From NCBI GenBank assembly GCA_018065365.1, contig JAGHTH010000139.1, positions 1-5,364 on the forward strand: 5,364 nucleotides of DNA, given 5' to 3'. This document shows positions 1-5,210 of the stretch, piece by piece. Every line of letters begins with the position of its first letter. Positions within the stretch are counted from its first letter, which is position 1. The stretch comes from Candidatus Coliplasma caballi. Its GTDB lineage: Bacteria > Bacillota > Clostridia > Oscillospirales > CAG-382. A program made the position numbers and the translations under genes. The notes below the pieces were generated by a model. The model was given only the letters and a program-made list of their open reading frames with translations. It made no database searches and had not been told where the DNA came from.

Positions 1-717
1 CAGACGGGAGAACAGCACGATGTCGCCGACCTTGAAGATGACGTACTTTGCCGTGAACTCCACGCGGAGCATCTCCTCGTTGTCGCCGAGCAGCCGCTGC
101 AGCTCGTTGAGCGACTTTCCGGGCACGACAAAGGAGAACGCGTTCTCGTTGTCGAAAATGCAGCCCTTTTCTTCCCGGAGCGCGAGCCGGTAGTTGTCGA
201 GCGCCACCGCCGTGATCGAGCGGTCTTCGATGTGGAAGAATTCGCCGGTCAGGATCGGCCGCGTGTCGAGCTGGGACACCGCGAAGCAGGTCCCCGCGAT
301 GATTTCTTTCATCAGCGACTGCGAGATGCAGAAGCCGTTGTCGCCCGAGAGGTCGGGCATATTCGGGAACGCCTCGGCGGTCAGCCCGTGGATCGAGAAT
401 TCACTCGTGCCGCAGGACAGTTTGACCATGTTTTTCTCGTCCGCCACGAAAGAGATGTCGGAATCGGGGAAAATTTTGATGATCGCCGCGACCTTTTGGG
501 CGTTCAGAATGACCGCGCCCTCCGAGATCGGCTGCACGATGCCGCGCGTGCGGACGCCTTTTTCCAGGTCGTAGCCGCAAACGGTCAGCAGGTTGTCCTG
601 CAAGCGGAACAACAGTCCTTCCAACGCGGGAAGCGTGCTCCTGTTCGACGTTGCCGCCAGCGCCGGCTGGATCAAAGACAACAGTGTTTTTTTGTCCGCT
701 ACAAATTCAATCGCCAT
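1..717 (-). CDS. dnaN: DNA polymerase III sliding clamp (beta subunit), partial: N-terminal 239 codons
   Basis: This encodes the ring-shaped processivity clamp that holds DNA polymerase III on DNA. The gene starts at 717 and runs off the left edge, so about two thirds of a usual ~370-residue clamp is visible: domain 1 (about residues 1-123) and most of domain 2. Family landmarks are NRSTLPALEG (25-34), YDLE (49-52, the usual TDLE position), the F-x-I-H-G-L-x-x-E-x-F-P block (107-118), and the second-domain signature CFAVSQLDTRPILTGEF (144-160) followed by VALDNYRLAL (171-180). The start is fixed by AAAAGGAG at 726-733, 8 bases upstream. Another ATG at 722-720 is too close to that site and opens only an 8-codon out-of-frame reading. 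It follows dnaA on the same strand with a 497-base gap holding the origin. I see no convincing own promoter in the gap, so it may be cotranscribed with dnaA or use a weak promoter. Confidence 0.97.
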   Translation of the reverse strand, partial: MAIEFVADKKTLLSLIQPALAATSNRSTLPALEGLLFRLQDNLLTVCGYDLEKGVRTRGIVQPISEGAVILNAQKVAAIIKIFPDSDISFVADEKNMVKLSCGTSEFSIHGLTAEAFPNMPDLSGDNGFCISQSLMKEIIAGTCFAVSQLDTRPILTGEFFHIEDRSITAVALDNYRLALREEKGCIFDNENAFSFVVPGKSLNELQRLLGDNEEMLRVEFTAKYVIFKVGDIVLFSRL

Positions 718-725
718 GGCATTGT

Positions 726-733
726 CTCCTTTT
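726..733 (-). promoter_or_regulatory. Ribosome binding site of dnaN
   Basis: AAAAGGAG on the minus strand lies 8 bases before the ATG at 717-715. It decides between this start and the out-of-frame ATG at 722-720, which would be only 3 bases away. Confidence 0.85.
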
Positions 734-803
734 GCCTTCTGTTAGAAAGCGGTTTTTTAGGAATGTATTTTTTAAGTTGAATGTCTGATTATTTACTTAC
801 GTA

Positions 804-858
804 GTTAGGAGTTAGGAGAAGAACGAGTTAGGAGTTAGGAGTTAGGAGTTAGGAGTTG
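804..858. repeat. Heptamer tandem repeat GTTAGGA in the dnaA-dnaN spacer
   Basis: Two exact units of GTTAGGA occupy 804-817. A 9-base interruption follows, then four more exact units at 827-854 and a partial GTTG. On the dnaN sense strand the unit reads TCCTAAC. It lies between the AT-rich part of the origin spacer and the dnaN leader. Its function is unknown. A slippage-derived array and an iteron-like protein site are both possible, and nothing in the sequence decides between them. Confidence 0.9.
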
Positions 859-910
859 TATGAAACAGAAGATCTTTGCAATAGGATATTGATTTTATAT
901 TTTTTAACAG

Positions 911-976
911 TCAGTTTTTCCGAATGGGGTGCGGGGAAAACACTTTTTGCAAAAAAGGGTGTTCCCCGCGAAAAAA
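911..976. repeat. Intergenic palindromic repeat, copy 1 (imperfect)
   Basis: The palindrome has arms GCGGGGAA (931-938) and TTCCCCGC (962-969). An inner CAC/GTG pairing and facing T and A runs continue the stem with two small bulges. The same architecture recurs at 2812-2873, including the leader TCAGTTTTT, GAA, a G run and TGC before the palindrome, and AAAA after it. The two are therefore diverged copies of one repeat about 60 bases long. Neither strand has the U-run of a classic terminator after the stem, so I call it a REP/MITE-like element rather than a terminator. Confidence 0.75.
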
Positions 977-1051
977 CAAAAATCAAAACCGTTCGTACCT
1001 ACGCGCGGGCGCGCAGGATACCCACCGAGTAATAGGTTTTAGAGATATTCT

Positions 1052-1072
1052 AAGTAGTAGTAGTAGTAGTAG
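1052..1072 (+). promoter_or_regulatory. DnaA-trio array (six exact TAG triplets plus one AAG)
   Basis: Six consecutive TAG triplets fill 1055-1072, preceded by AAG at 1052-1054. Read 3' to 5' away from the GC block, all seven fit the DnaA-trio consensus 3'-(G/A)A(T/A)-5', which guides DnaA from its double-stranded boxes onto one melted strand. The polarity is right: boxes and GC block on the right, AT-rich DNA on the left. The array is more regular than I would expect for this element. Confidence 0.8.
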
Positions 1073-1075
1073 TCG

Positions 1076-1136
1076 GCGGGAAAAAGTGGAAAAGCGGGAA
1101 AAGTGCTTGCGGCGCGGGAAAACCTGCCGGGGAAAA
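1076..1136. repeat. Repeated 9-mers GCGGGAAAA next to the DnaA-trios
   Basis: GCGGGAAAA occurs exactly at 1076-1084, 1094-1102 and 1114-1122. Variants are AGTGGAAAA at 1085-1093 and CGGGGAAAA at 1128-1136. The first three 9-mers are head to tail without gaps. AGTGGAAAA is the reverse of TTTTCCACT, a two-mismatch DnaA box, so the set may be degenerate DnaA sites or a separate iteron for another initiation protein. Confidence 0.7.
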
Positions 1137-1150
1137 CCGCCGAAGAATCG

Positions 1151-1197
1151 TGTGGACAAGCCGCGATCGCTGCACATCTGTCCACAGGTTTTCCACC
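1151..1197. promoter_or_regulatory. DnaA-box cluster
   Basis: TTGTCCACA is on the minus strand at 1151-1159. On the plus strand CTGTCCACA lies at 1178-1186 and TTTTCCACC at 1189-1197. The first two share the 8-mer TGTCCACA as an inverted pair with 20 bases between. They differ from TTATCCACA by one, two and two bases respectively. The cluster lies just past the dnaA stop codon. Confidence 0.75.
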
Positions 1198-1214
1198 ACG
1201 GCGGATAGGCGGTT

Positions 1215-2552
1215 TTATTTCTTTAATTCGTCCAAAACCAAGTCCACGTCGCGCGAGAAGACCGAGTCGGTGCGCTTCTTTTCCTCGATCACGTTGATCG
1301 AGTTCATGATCGTCGTGTGGTCTTTCTTGTGGAAAAGGGACGCGATCTGCTTTTGTGAGAGCGTCGTGTTCTGGCGGACTAAGAAGATCGCGAAATGCCG
1401 CGCGAACGCGATGTTTGCCGTCCGCTTGTTGCCGAGCAGCTCGTCTTTGGAAACGCCGAACTTCTTCTCGGTCAGCGCGAAGATCTTGTCCACCACGTTG
1501 TCGTCCGTGTCCTGCGACTTGAGAAAGTCCGAAAGCACCCGCTCCGCGACCTGCACCGTGCAGGGCTCGCCCGTGATCAGACAGTGCGCGCGCAGCTTCT
1601 TGATCGCGCCCTCGATCTGCCGGATGTTCTTCGTGATGTGCTCCGCGAGGTAGGAAAGCACCGGGTATCCGAGGTCAAACCCGTAGTCTAACGCTTTGCG
1701 GCGGAAGATCGCCGTTCGCAACTCCAGGTCCGGCGGCTGAATGTCCGCCACCAAGCCCATCGCGCAGCGCGTCTGTAAGCGCTCGTCGAGGTTTGCGATC
1801 TCCTGCGGCGGCTTGTCGGACGCTAAGATCAGCTGCTTGTTCGCTTTGTATAACGTTTCAAAGGTGTGGAAGAACTCCTCCATCGTCGAGAGCTTGCCCG
1901 CGATGAACTGGATGTCATCGACCAACAGCACGTCGAGGTTGCGGTACTTCTCGCGGAACGCGACCGGCTTGTGCTGCGCCAGACCTTCCATCAGCTCGTT
2001 CCCGAACTCCTCGCCCGTAACGTACAGGATGCGGTACTCGGGATGCTCCTTGCGAAGCTGGTTGACGATCGCGAACATCAGATGCGTCTTGCCCCACCCC
2101 GGAGGACCGTACAGGTACAGCGGGTTGTTCAGATCGAACGGCTGGTTTGCGACGCCCAGCGCCGCCATCTGCGCGAGCTGGTTCGACTTGCCGACGATGA
2201 AATTTTCAAACGTGTAGTTCGGGTTGAAACGCGCCGCGTACGCGTTCTTCGGCGCCGGCTCCTGCTCGGGATCCTGCTCCGGCTCCGCACTCTGCGTTTC
2301 TTCCTCTAAAGTAACGAGCTTCAACTTCAGCTCGGTCTGCATCACTTTGTTGATCGCGCGCTGCAGGGAGCCGAAGTAGTCGGAGTTCGACTCCACAAAC
2401 GGCTTCCGGCTCGACGGGAACGCCAACACCATCGCGTCGGCTCGTACCTCCCGGATCTCCATCGGCGAAAACCAAAGCCCGATGATCGTGCCCGGATAGG
2501 TCTTGCGTAATTCGTCCAGTATCAGCGCTTTCAGGTCGTCAAATTGATCCAT
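1215..2552 (-). CDS. dnaA: Chromosomal replication initiator protein DnaA
   Basis: This is the AAA+ ATPase that binds oriC, opens it and starts helicase loading; it also regulates transcription. At 445 residues it is of normal length. Domain I spans about 1-85. An acidic, Gln/Pro-rich linker covers about 85-103. Domain III contains Walker A GPPGWGKT (149-156), Walker B VLLVDD (208-213), sensor 1 ASD (244-246), the box VII arginine in TRC (R262) and sensor 2 NIRQIEG (309-315). Domain IV, the DNA-binding part, ends with the signature DHTTI (411-415) preceded by the conserved-type basic residue R385. Oddities against common DnaA: GPPGWGKT where GGVGLGKT is usual, TRCAMGL where SRFxWGL is usual, and HKK where GGR normally precedes DHTT. 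The start is supported by the family-like N-terminus and the promoter 57 bases upstream. The nearest GGAG is only 2 bases from the ATG, so the ribosome-binding site is poor. Identity is certain; the effect of the substitutions is unknown. Confidence 0.98.
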   Translation of the reverse strand: MDQFDDLKALILDELRKTYPGTIIGLWFSPMEIREVRADAMVLAFPSSRKPFVESNSDYFGSLQRAINKVMQTELKLKLVTLEEETQSAEPEQDPEQEPAPKNAYAARFNPNYTFENFIVGKSNQLAQMAALGVANQPFDLNNPLYLYGPPGWGKTHLMFAIVNQLRKEHPEYRILYVTGEEFGNELMEGLAQHKPVAFREKYRNLDVLLVDDIQFIAGKLSTMEEFFHTFETLYKANKQLILASDKPPQEIANLDERLQTRCAMGLVADIQPPDLELRTAIFRRKALDYGFDLGYPVLSYLAEHITKNIRQIEGAIKKLRAHCLITGEPCTVQVAERVLSDFLKSQDTDDNVVDKIFALTEKKFGVSKDELLGNKRTANIAFARHFAIFLVRQNTTLSQKQIASLFHKKDHTTIMNSINVIEEKKRTDSVFSRDVDLVLDELKK

Positions 2553-2569
2553 GGCTCCGTTCTCTTTCC

Positions 2570-2587
2570 GACCGTTTTCTCCCGGTC
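2570..2587 (-). promoter_or_regulatory. Small hairpin in the dnaA leader
   Basis: On the minus strand GACCG (2587-2583) and CGGTC (2574-2570) flank an 8-base purine-rich loop. It lies in the approximately 57-base leader, 17 bases before the start codon. It may affect translation given the weak ribosome-binding site, but a 5-bp stem could be chance. Confidence 0.35.
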
Positions 2588-2615
2588 TTCTCTTATATAT
2601 AATACTATCTGCTAT

Positions 2616-2644
2616 ATTATACTATATCTTCCGCCAAAAATCAA
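2616..2644 (-). promoter_or_regulatory. dnaA sigma-A promoter
   Basis: On the minus strand TTGATT (2644-2639) is followed by a 17-base spacer and a perfect TATAAT (2621-2616). Transcription would begin near 2609, giving a leader of about 57 bases. The sequence around and downstream of the -10 is almost all A/T. I found no clear DnaA box here, so classical DnaA autoregulation at this promoter is not evident. Confidence 0.85.
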
Positions 2645-2811
2645 GAGGTCGGCGTAATTTTTTTTGTGGTTTTGATGCGGGAACCCCTTTTCTTTGGCAG
2701 AAAAGCGGTTGCCGCCCCCTCCGTAAAAGAACCTGTGTTATGGAAAAAAAATAAAAGAAATAAATTTATGCCGGCATCAAATTGAAAAACCATTTATTTT
2801 TTCCTTCCTCA

Positions 2812-2873
2812 TCAGTTTTTTGAAAGGGTGCAGGGAAAACTTTTTTCCCAAAAAAGTTTTCCCTGCAAAACCT
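2812..2873. repeat. Intergenic palindromic repeat, copy 2 (perfect 18-bp arms)
   Basis: The left arm TGCAGGGAAAACTTTTTT (2829-2846) is the exact reverse complement of 2850-2867, with CCC as the loop. The flanking leader (TCAGTTTTTTGAAAGGG, 2812-2828) and the trailing AAAA match copy 1 at 911-976. It ends 8 bases before the -35 of the downstream glycosyltransferase promoter. There is no U-run after the stem on either strand. The likeliest reading is a short non-coding dispersed repeat, though it may also insulate the two divergent promoters. Confidence 0.8.
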
Positions 2874-2875
2874 CC

Positions 2876-2904
2876 TTGACAAACTCACAAATCTATGTTA
2901 TTTT
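2876..2904 (+). promoter_or_regulatory. Promoter of the glycosyltransferase gene
   Basis: A perfect TTGACA (2876-2881) precedes a 17-base spacer and TATTTT (2899-2904, four of six consensus bases). Transcription would begin near 2911, leaving a leader of about 18 bases that contains AGAAGG at 2914-2919, 9 bases before the ATG. Confidence 0.75.
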
Positions 2905-2928
2905 TGAAAGGAAAGAAGGTGTGAGGAA

Positions 2929-4494
2929 ATGGCGAAGAAGCGGGAAGGGCTTGCGGTGCTGCCGGGGCTGTTTTTGCTGACGGTGTTAAGCGGCATTTTT
3001 TTGCAGCGGCTGTCGGGGATCGAGAGCGTGAGCCAGTGGATGTTTCTGCTAACGCTTTTGACGCTGTGTGTGCTCGTCGTTTACTGGTCAAAGGACGGGA
3101 AGATGACGGAAGACCGCTGGATCGCTTTGCTGTTCCTGGCGGCGTTCGCGGCGCGATTGTGCTATACCGGCACGATCACGATCCGGCAGAACCAGCACGA
3201 CGTCCGGTATTTCAACTATCCCAAGGCGAACTACGGGCATACCGGGTATATCGAGTATCTGCTGGAGAACAAACACCTGCCCGATTTCGACGTGCGCGGA
3301 AAGTTCCAGTTCTACCACCCGCCGCTGCACCACATTTTGTGCGCGCTCTGGCTGAAGGTGCAGGAAGCGTGCGGCATCGTGTTTGCCGAGGCGGCGGAGA
3401 ATTTGCAGCTGCTCACGCTGTTCTATTCCATGGTGGCACTTTACGCGTCCGACCGCATTTTCCGGCTCGTCGGCTTGCGCGGGAAACCCCGCGTGTTCGC
3501 GTTCCTGCTCGTCGCGTTCCACCCGACCTGGTTTCTGCTTTCCGGCAGCATCAACAACGACTGCCTGTCCGTCGCGCTGGTCTTCTGCGCGGTCTGGGCG
3601 GTGCTGGAATGGCACCGCAGCCATAAGTGGTACGTGATCGTCGCGCTCGCGTTCTGCATCGGCGGCTCGATGGCTTCCAAGCTCGCGACCGGCGTCGTCG
3701 CGCCTGCCGTCGCGCTGCTGTTCCTATACGACCTGATCAAAGAAAAAGGCGCAGCAAACAAGGGCAAGCTCGTCGCGCAGTTCGCGCTGTTCGGCGTGAT
3801 CTGCATCCCGCTCGGGATCGGCTGGCAGGCGCGCAACTACCTGCAGTACGGCGTGCCGCTGACCTACGTTCCGAAGCTGGCGGACAACATCGACCAGTAC
3901 CTCGGAAATTACACTGTGCCGCAACGACTTTTCGACTTCCGCTCGCTCGTCGATTTCGGGGTGTTTCCGTCCCGTACCGGCACGCAGGGCGCGGAGTATT
4001 TCGAGCATTGCATCCCGCTCGCCGCGCTCAAAACGGCGCTGTTCGGGGAGTATTCGACCTGGCGCGATTCCGGCTTTTTCCGCCTGCTCGGCACCGTTCT
4101 GTTCGGGGTCAACGGGGTGGTCGTGCTGGGCGCCGTCGCGTCGATGTTTGCTTCCGGTTTTGACCTTTTGAAAGCGTGCGTCCGACGCGAAACGCGGGCG
4201 TTTTCGGCACGTTGGAACACCGGCAGGGCGCCGTTCGCGCTGCTCGGCTGCTATTGGGTTACGATGATGATCAGCTACGTGCTGTTCTGCTTTGAGTACC
4301 CGCATTTCTGCTCGATGGACTACCGCTACATCGTTCCGACCATGCTCGTCGGCGCCGTCTTTTTCGGCAAACTGCTCGAACGGCTCGAGCGCTCCGAGGC
4401 CCGCGCCGCAAGGAACGTCTCCGCCGTCCTGACCACCTGCGCCGCGACCTTCGCCGTCTGCAGCACCTGCCTGTATCCGCTGTATTTTGGTTAA
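2929..4494 (+). CDS. Polytopic membrane glycosyltransferase, GT-C fold (ArnT/PMT-like)
   Basis: This 521-residue protein has about 12 hydrophobic segments (near 10-26, 36-53, 64-80, 160-180, 190-206, 210-228, 234-268, 281-298, 385-405, 436-455, 466-482 and 497-515). The first large extracytoplasmic loop carries HD (90-91) where GT-C enzymes keep a catalytic acidic residue, then YHPPLHH (129-135), matching the PPL motif of the family. GSINND (206-211) and DYRYIVP (464-470) also resemble conserved GT-C positions. Such enzymes move a sugar from a polyprenyl-phosphate carrier to a lipid, glycan or protein on the outer face of the membrane. The substrate here cannot be told. The start is supported by AGAAGG 9 bases upstream and by a strong promoter. 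It is transcribed divergently from dnaA and appears monocistronic. Class assignment is fairly safe; the exact family (GT39, GT83 or a related group) is not. Confidence 0.8.
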   Translation: MAKKREGLAVLPGLFLLTVLSGIFLQRLSGIESVSQWMFLLTLLTLCVLVVYWSKDGKMTEDRWIALLFLAAFAARLCYTGTITIRQNQHDVRYFNYPKANYGHTGYIEYLLENKHLPDFDVRGKFQFYHPPLHHILCALWLKVQEACGIVFAEAAENLQLLTLFYSMVALYASDRIFRLVGLRGKPRVFAFLLVAFHPTWFLLSGSINNDCLSVALVFCAVWAVLEWHRSHKWYVIVALAFCIGGSMASKLATGVVAPAVALLFLYDLIKEKGAANKGKLVAQFALFGVICIPLGIGWQARNYLQYGVPLTYVPKLADNIDQYLGNYTVPQRLFDFRSLVDFGVFPSRTGTQGAEYFEHCIPLAALKTALFGEYSTWRDSGFFRLLGTVLFGVNGVVVLGAVASMFASGFDLLKACVRRETRAFSARWNTGRAPFALLGCYWVTMMISYVLFCFEYPHFCSMDYRYIVPTMLVGAVFFGKLLERLERSEARAARNVSAVLTTCAATFAVCSTCLYPLYFG

Positions 4495-4524
4495 GGATTG
4501 TGTTTGGTTTTTATGCGGGGGAAA

Positions 4525-4548
4525 AATAAAAAAGCTGCCGAAAGGCAG
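4525..4548 (-). terminator. Hairpin terminator for leftward transcription
   Basis: On the minus strand CTGCC-TTTC-GGCAG is followed by CTTTTTTATTTTT. A good U-run follows only in this direction; on the plus strand the stem is followed by TCAGTTTAC. It forms the left end of the inverted-repeat element. It could stop leftward read-through towards the glycosyltransferase gene. Confidence 0.6.
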
Positions 4549-4897
4549 TCAGTTTACTGACAAAGTACCCCTTTTGCAGAGCCCTCGTCATTATGCACAA
4601 ACCTTCTGTTAGCCATTGCCTTCCTCCGGGAGGAAGGTGGCGGCGGAGCCGACGGATAGAGTACGCGTATTCAATCAAATGAACTGTTTTTGCAGAGCAA
4701 AAGTTTATAAAAAAGAAAGAAACAGAAAGACGAGTACTCTATCAGTCACCATTCGGTGACAGCTTCCTCCCGGAGGAAGCCAAACCTCACCATAAACGCG
4801 GGTTGCAAAGCATACGTTTTGCAATGTTTCGGGTATTTTGACGAATGGATTTGAAACAGAGGGGTTTGTCAGTAAGCTAGCTGCCGAAAGGCAGTTT
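4532..4897. mobile_element. MITE-like inverted-repeat element, non-coding
   Basis: The two ends are inverted copies. After the hairpin CTGCC-GAAA-GGCAG (4535-4548 left, 4881-4894 right), both read inward with about three mismatches in 24 bases, including the exact 11-mer TTACTGACAAA (4554-4564; reverse at 4865-4875), and then CCCC. A second inverted pair lies inside: the self-complementary CTTCCTCCGGGAGGAAG (4620-4636) against its counterpart at 4763-4779, each followed inward by another small hairpin and GATAGAGTAC (4655-4664; reverse 4733-4742). No transposase or long reading frame is present, which fits a non-autonomous element of about 365 bases. I see no clear target-site duplication. 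It fills most of the gap between the glycosyltransferase and the toxin locus. Confidence 0.65.
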
Positions 4898-4900
4898 TTT
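4881..4900 (+). terminator. Rho-independent terminator before the toxin promoter
   Basis: A CTGCC-GAAA-GGCAG stem with a GNRA-type tetraloop is followed directly by TTTTTT (4895-4900). It ends one base before the toxin -35 and would shield the toxin promoter from upstream rightward transcription. It is also the right end of the inverted-repeat element. Confidence 0.75.
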
Positions 4901-4901
4901 G

Positions 4902-4930
4902 TTGACAAAAGGCGAATATTATGTTATAGT
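4902..4930 (+). promoter_or_regulatory. Toxin mRNA promoter
   Basis: TTGACA (4902-4907), a 17-base spacer and TATAGT (4925-4930) make a near-consensus sigma-A promoter. The expected start is near 4937, giving a leader of about 96 bases for a 34-codon gene. So long a leader on so small a gene is typical of type I toxin mRNAs. Confidence 0.88.
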
Positions 4931-4957
4931 GTGTGCAGCGCACCAAAACGGTGGCGG

Positions 4958-5026
4958 TTGCCTCGAAGCGAATAGCGAGAGGCAAAATTCTTTGACTTGC
5001 CTCTCGACTTTACGGAAGAGAGGTGA
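4958..5026 (+). promoter_or_regulatory. Toxin leader with mutually exclusive hairpins around the ribosome binding site
   Basis: Four segments can pair in competing ways: A TTGCCTC (4958-4964), B CGAGAGGCAA (4976-4985), C TTGCCTCTCG (4997-5006) and D GAGAGGTGA (5018-5026), where D holds the Shine-Dalgarno sequence. B and C form a perfect 10-bp stem. A and B form 7 bp. C and D form 9 bp including two G-U pairs. If A takes B, C is free to mask D; if B takes C, D is exposed. This predicts a translation switch, perhaps set by 5' processing or folding order. The pairings are read directly; the regulatory role is inferred. Confidence 0.7.
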
Positions 5027-5032
5027 GCGATT

Positions 5033-5137
5033 GTGATTACATGGATTGAACTCTTTGAGTTCGTTGAAGTGATGATTGCAGTTTTAACGCTGTTTTTTCT
5101 TCTTTTTGGAGACCATAACAACAATAAAAAGAATTAA
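5033..5137 (+). CDS. Small hydrophobic type I toxin (holin-like), 34 residues
   Basis: The 34-residue peptide starts at GTG (5033-5035), 9 bases after AGAGAGG. It ends at TAA (5135-5137). The ATG at 5041 is out of frame and stops after two codons. An acidic N-terminal part (WIELFEFVE, residues 4-12) precedes one hydrophobic span (VMIAVLTLFFLLFG, 13-26) and a polar tail (DHNNNKKN, 27-34). This layout matches the TxpA/BsrG/Fst-like and Hol-Tox peptides of Firmicutes, which insert into the membrane and damage or depolarise it. It has its own strong promoter, a long structured leader and an antisense RNA overlapping its 3' end from stop codon to terminator, as in txpA-ratA and bsrG-SR4. The alternative, a small non-toxic membrane peptide, is less likely given that arrangement. 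Confidence 0.8.
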   Translation: MITWIELFEFVEVMIAVLTLFFLLFGDHNNNKKN

Positions 5138-5171
5138 CCGCCTTTCCCTCGAAAAGATGAGCGGTTAATTC
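5126..5171 (-). terminator. Terminator of the antisense RNA
   Basis: On the minus strand the perfect 11-bp arms GAATTAACCGC (5171-5161) and GCGGTTAATTC (5141-5131) are followed by TTTTTATT (from 5130). The U-run exists only in this direction. The stem covers the toxin stop codon, so the same hairpin also forms in the toxin mRNA. Confidence 0.85.
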
Positions 5172-5184
5172 CTATCTGATTCAG

Positions 5185-5210
5185 AGGCGACCGTCATCGG
5201 TGCGCCTTTT
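5185..5210 (+). terminator. Terminator of the toxin mRNA
   Basis: AGGCGACCG (5185-5193) and CGGTGCGCCT (5198-5207) pair around a TCAT loop with one bulged G (5202). TTTTATTAT follows from 5207. This would end the toxin mRNA at about 5210, roughly 274 nt long. Confidence 0.8.

Larger units (their letters stand above)
1029..1200. other. oriC: Chromosomal replication origin core (oriC): AT-rich unwinding segment, DnaA-trios, GC block, DnaA boxes
   Basis: Read right to left, this has the order described for the Bacillus subtilis basal unwinding system. DnaA-box-like sites come first: TGTGGACAA 1151-1159 (reverse of TTGTCCACA), CTGTCCACA 1178-1186 and TTTTCCACC 1189-1197. A GC-rich block with repeated GCGGGAAAA 9-mers (1076-1136) follows, then a triplet array (1052-1072), then an AT-rich stretch (1029-1051) that could melt. 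Its position between dnaA and dnaN is standard for Firmicutes. The boxes deviate from TTATCCACA mainly at the third base (G for A). The second box also differs at its first base. No comparable box cluster is seen upstream of dnaA, suggesting a single-part origin. Function is inferred from layout. Confidence 0.85.

Noticed and set aside
194..780. Plus-strand open frames of 126 and 182 codons
   Set aside because: They lie antisense to dnaN, whose frame has clear clamp motifs and a good ribosome binding site. Their translations are low-complexity, arginine-rich and resemble no family.
1003..1014. GCGCG-GG-CGCGC inverted repeat near the origin
   Set aside because: A 5-bp pure G/C palindrome with a 2-base centre is likely chance in this composition and does not fit a terminator.
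1055..1072. CRISPR or microsatellite interpretation of the TAG run
   Set aside because: There are no spacers, so it is not CRISPR. A chance microsatellite is possible, but the position and polarity relative to the boxes and AT-rich DNA fit the DnaA-trio better.
924..1208. Open frames on both strands across the dnaA-dnaN spacer
   Set aside because: They translate the trio repeat into serine or leucine runs and cross the DnaA boxes and palindrome. No ribosome binding site or protein-like composition is seen.
2551..2754. 67-codon plus-strand frame upstream of dnaA
   Set aside because: It begins within the dnaA start region and runs antisense across the dnaA promoter, with no promoter or ribosome binding site of its own.
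2768..2777. ATGCCGGCAT palindrome as an operator
   Set aside because: A single 10-base palindrome about 100 bases from the nearest promoter with no second copy is not enough to call a binding site.
4705..4908. 67-codon minus-strand frame
   Set aside because: It is a read-through of the right half of the inverted-repeat element and its hairpins, with no start signals.
4924..5124. 66-codon minus-strand frame
   Set aside because: It is antisense to the toxin leader and gene and lies beyond the antisense RNA terminator; the plus-strand toxin has all the expected signals.
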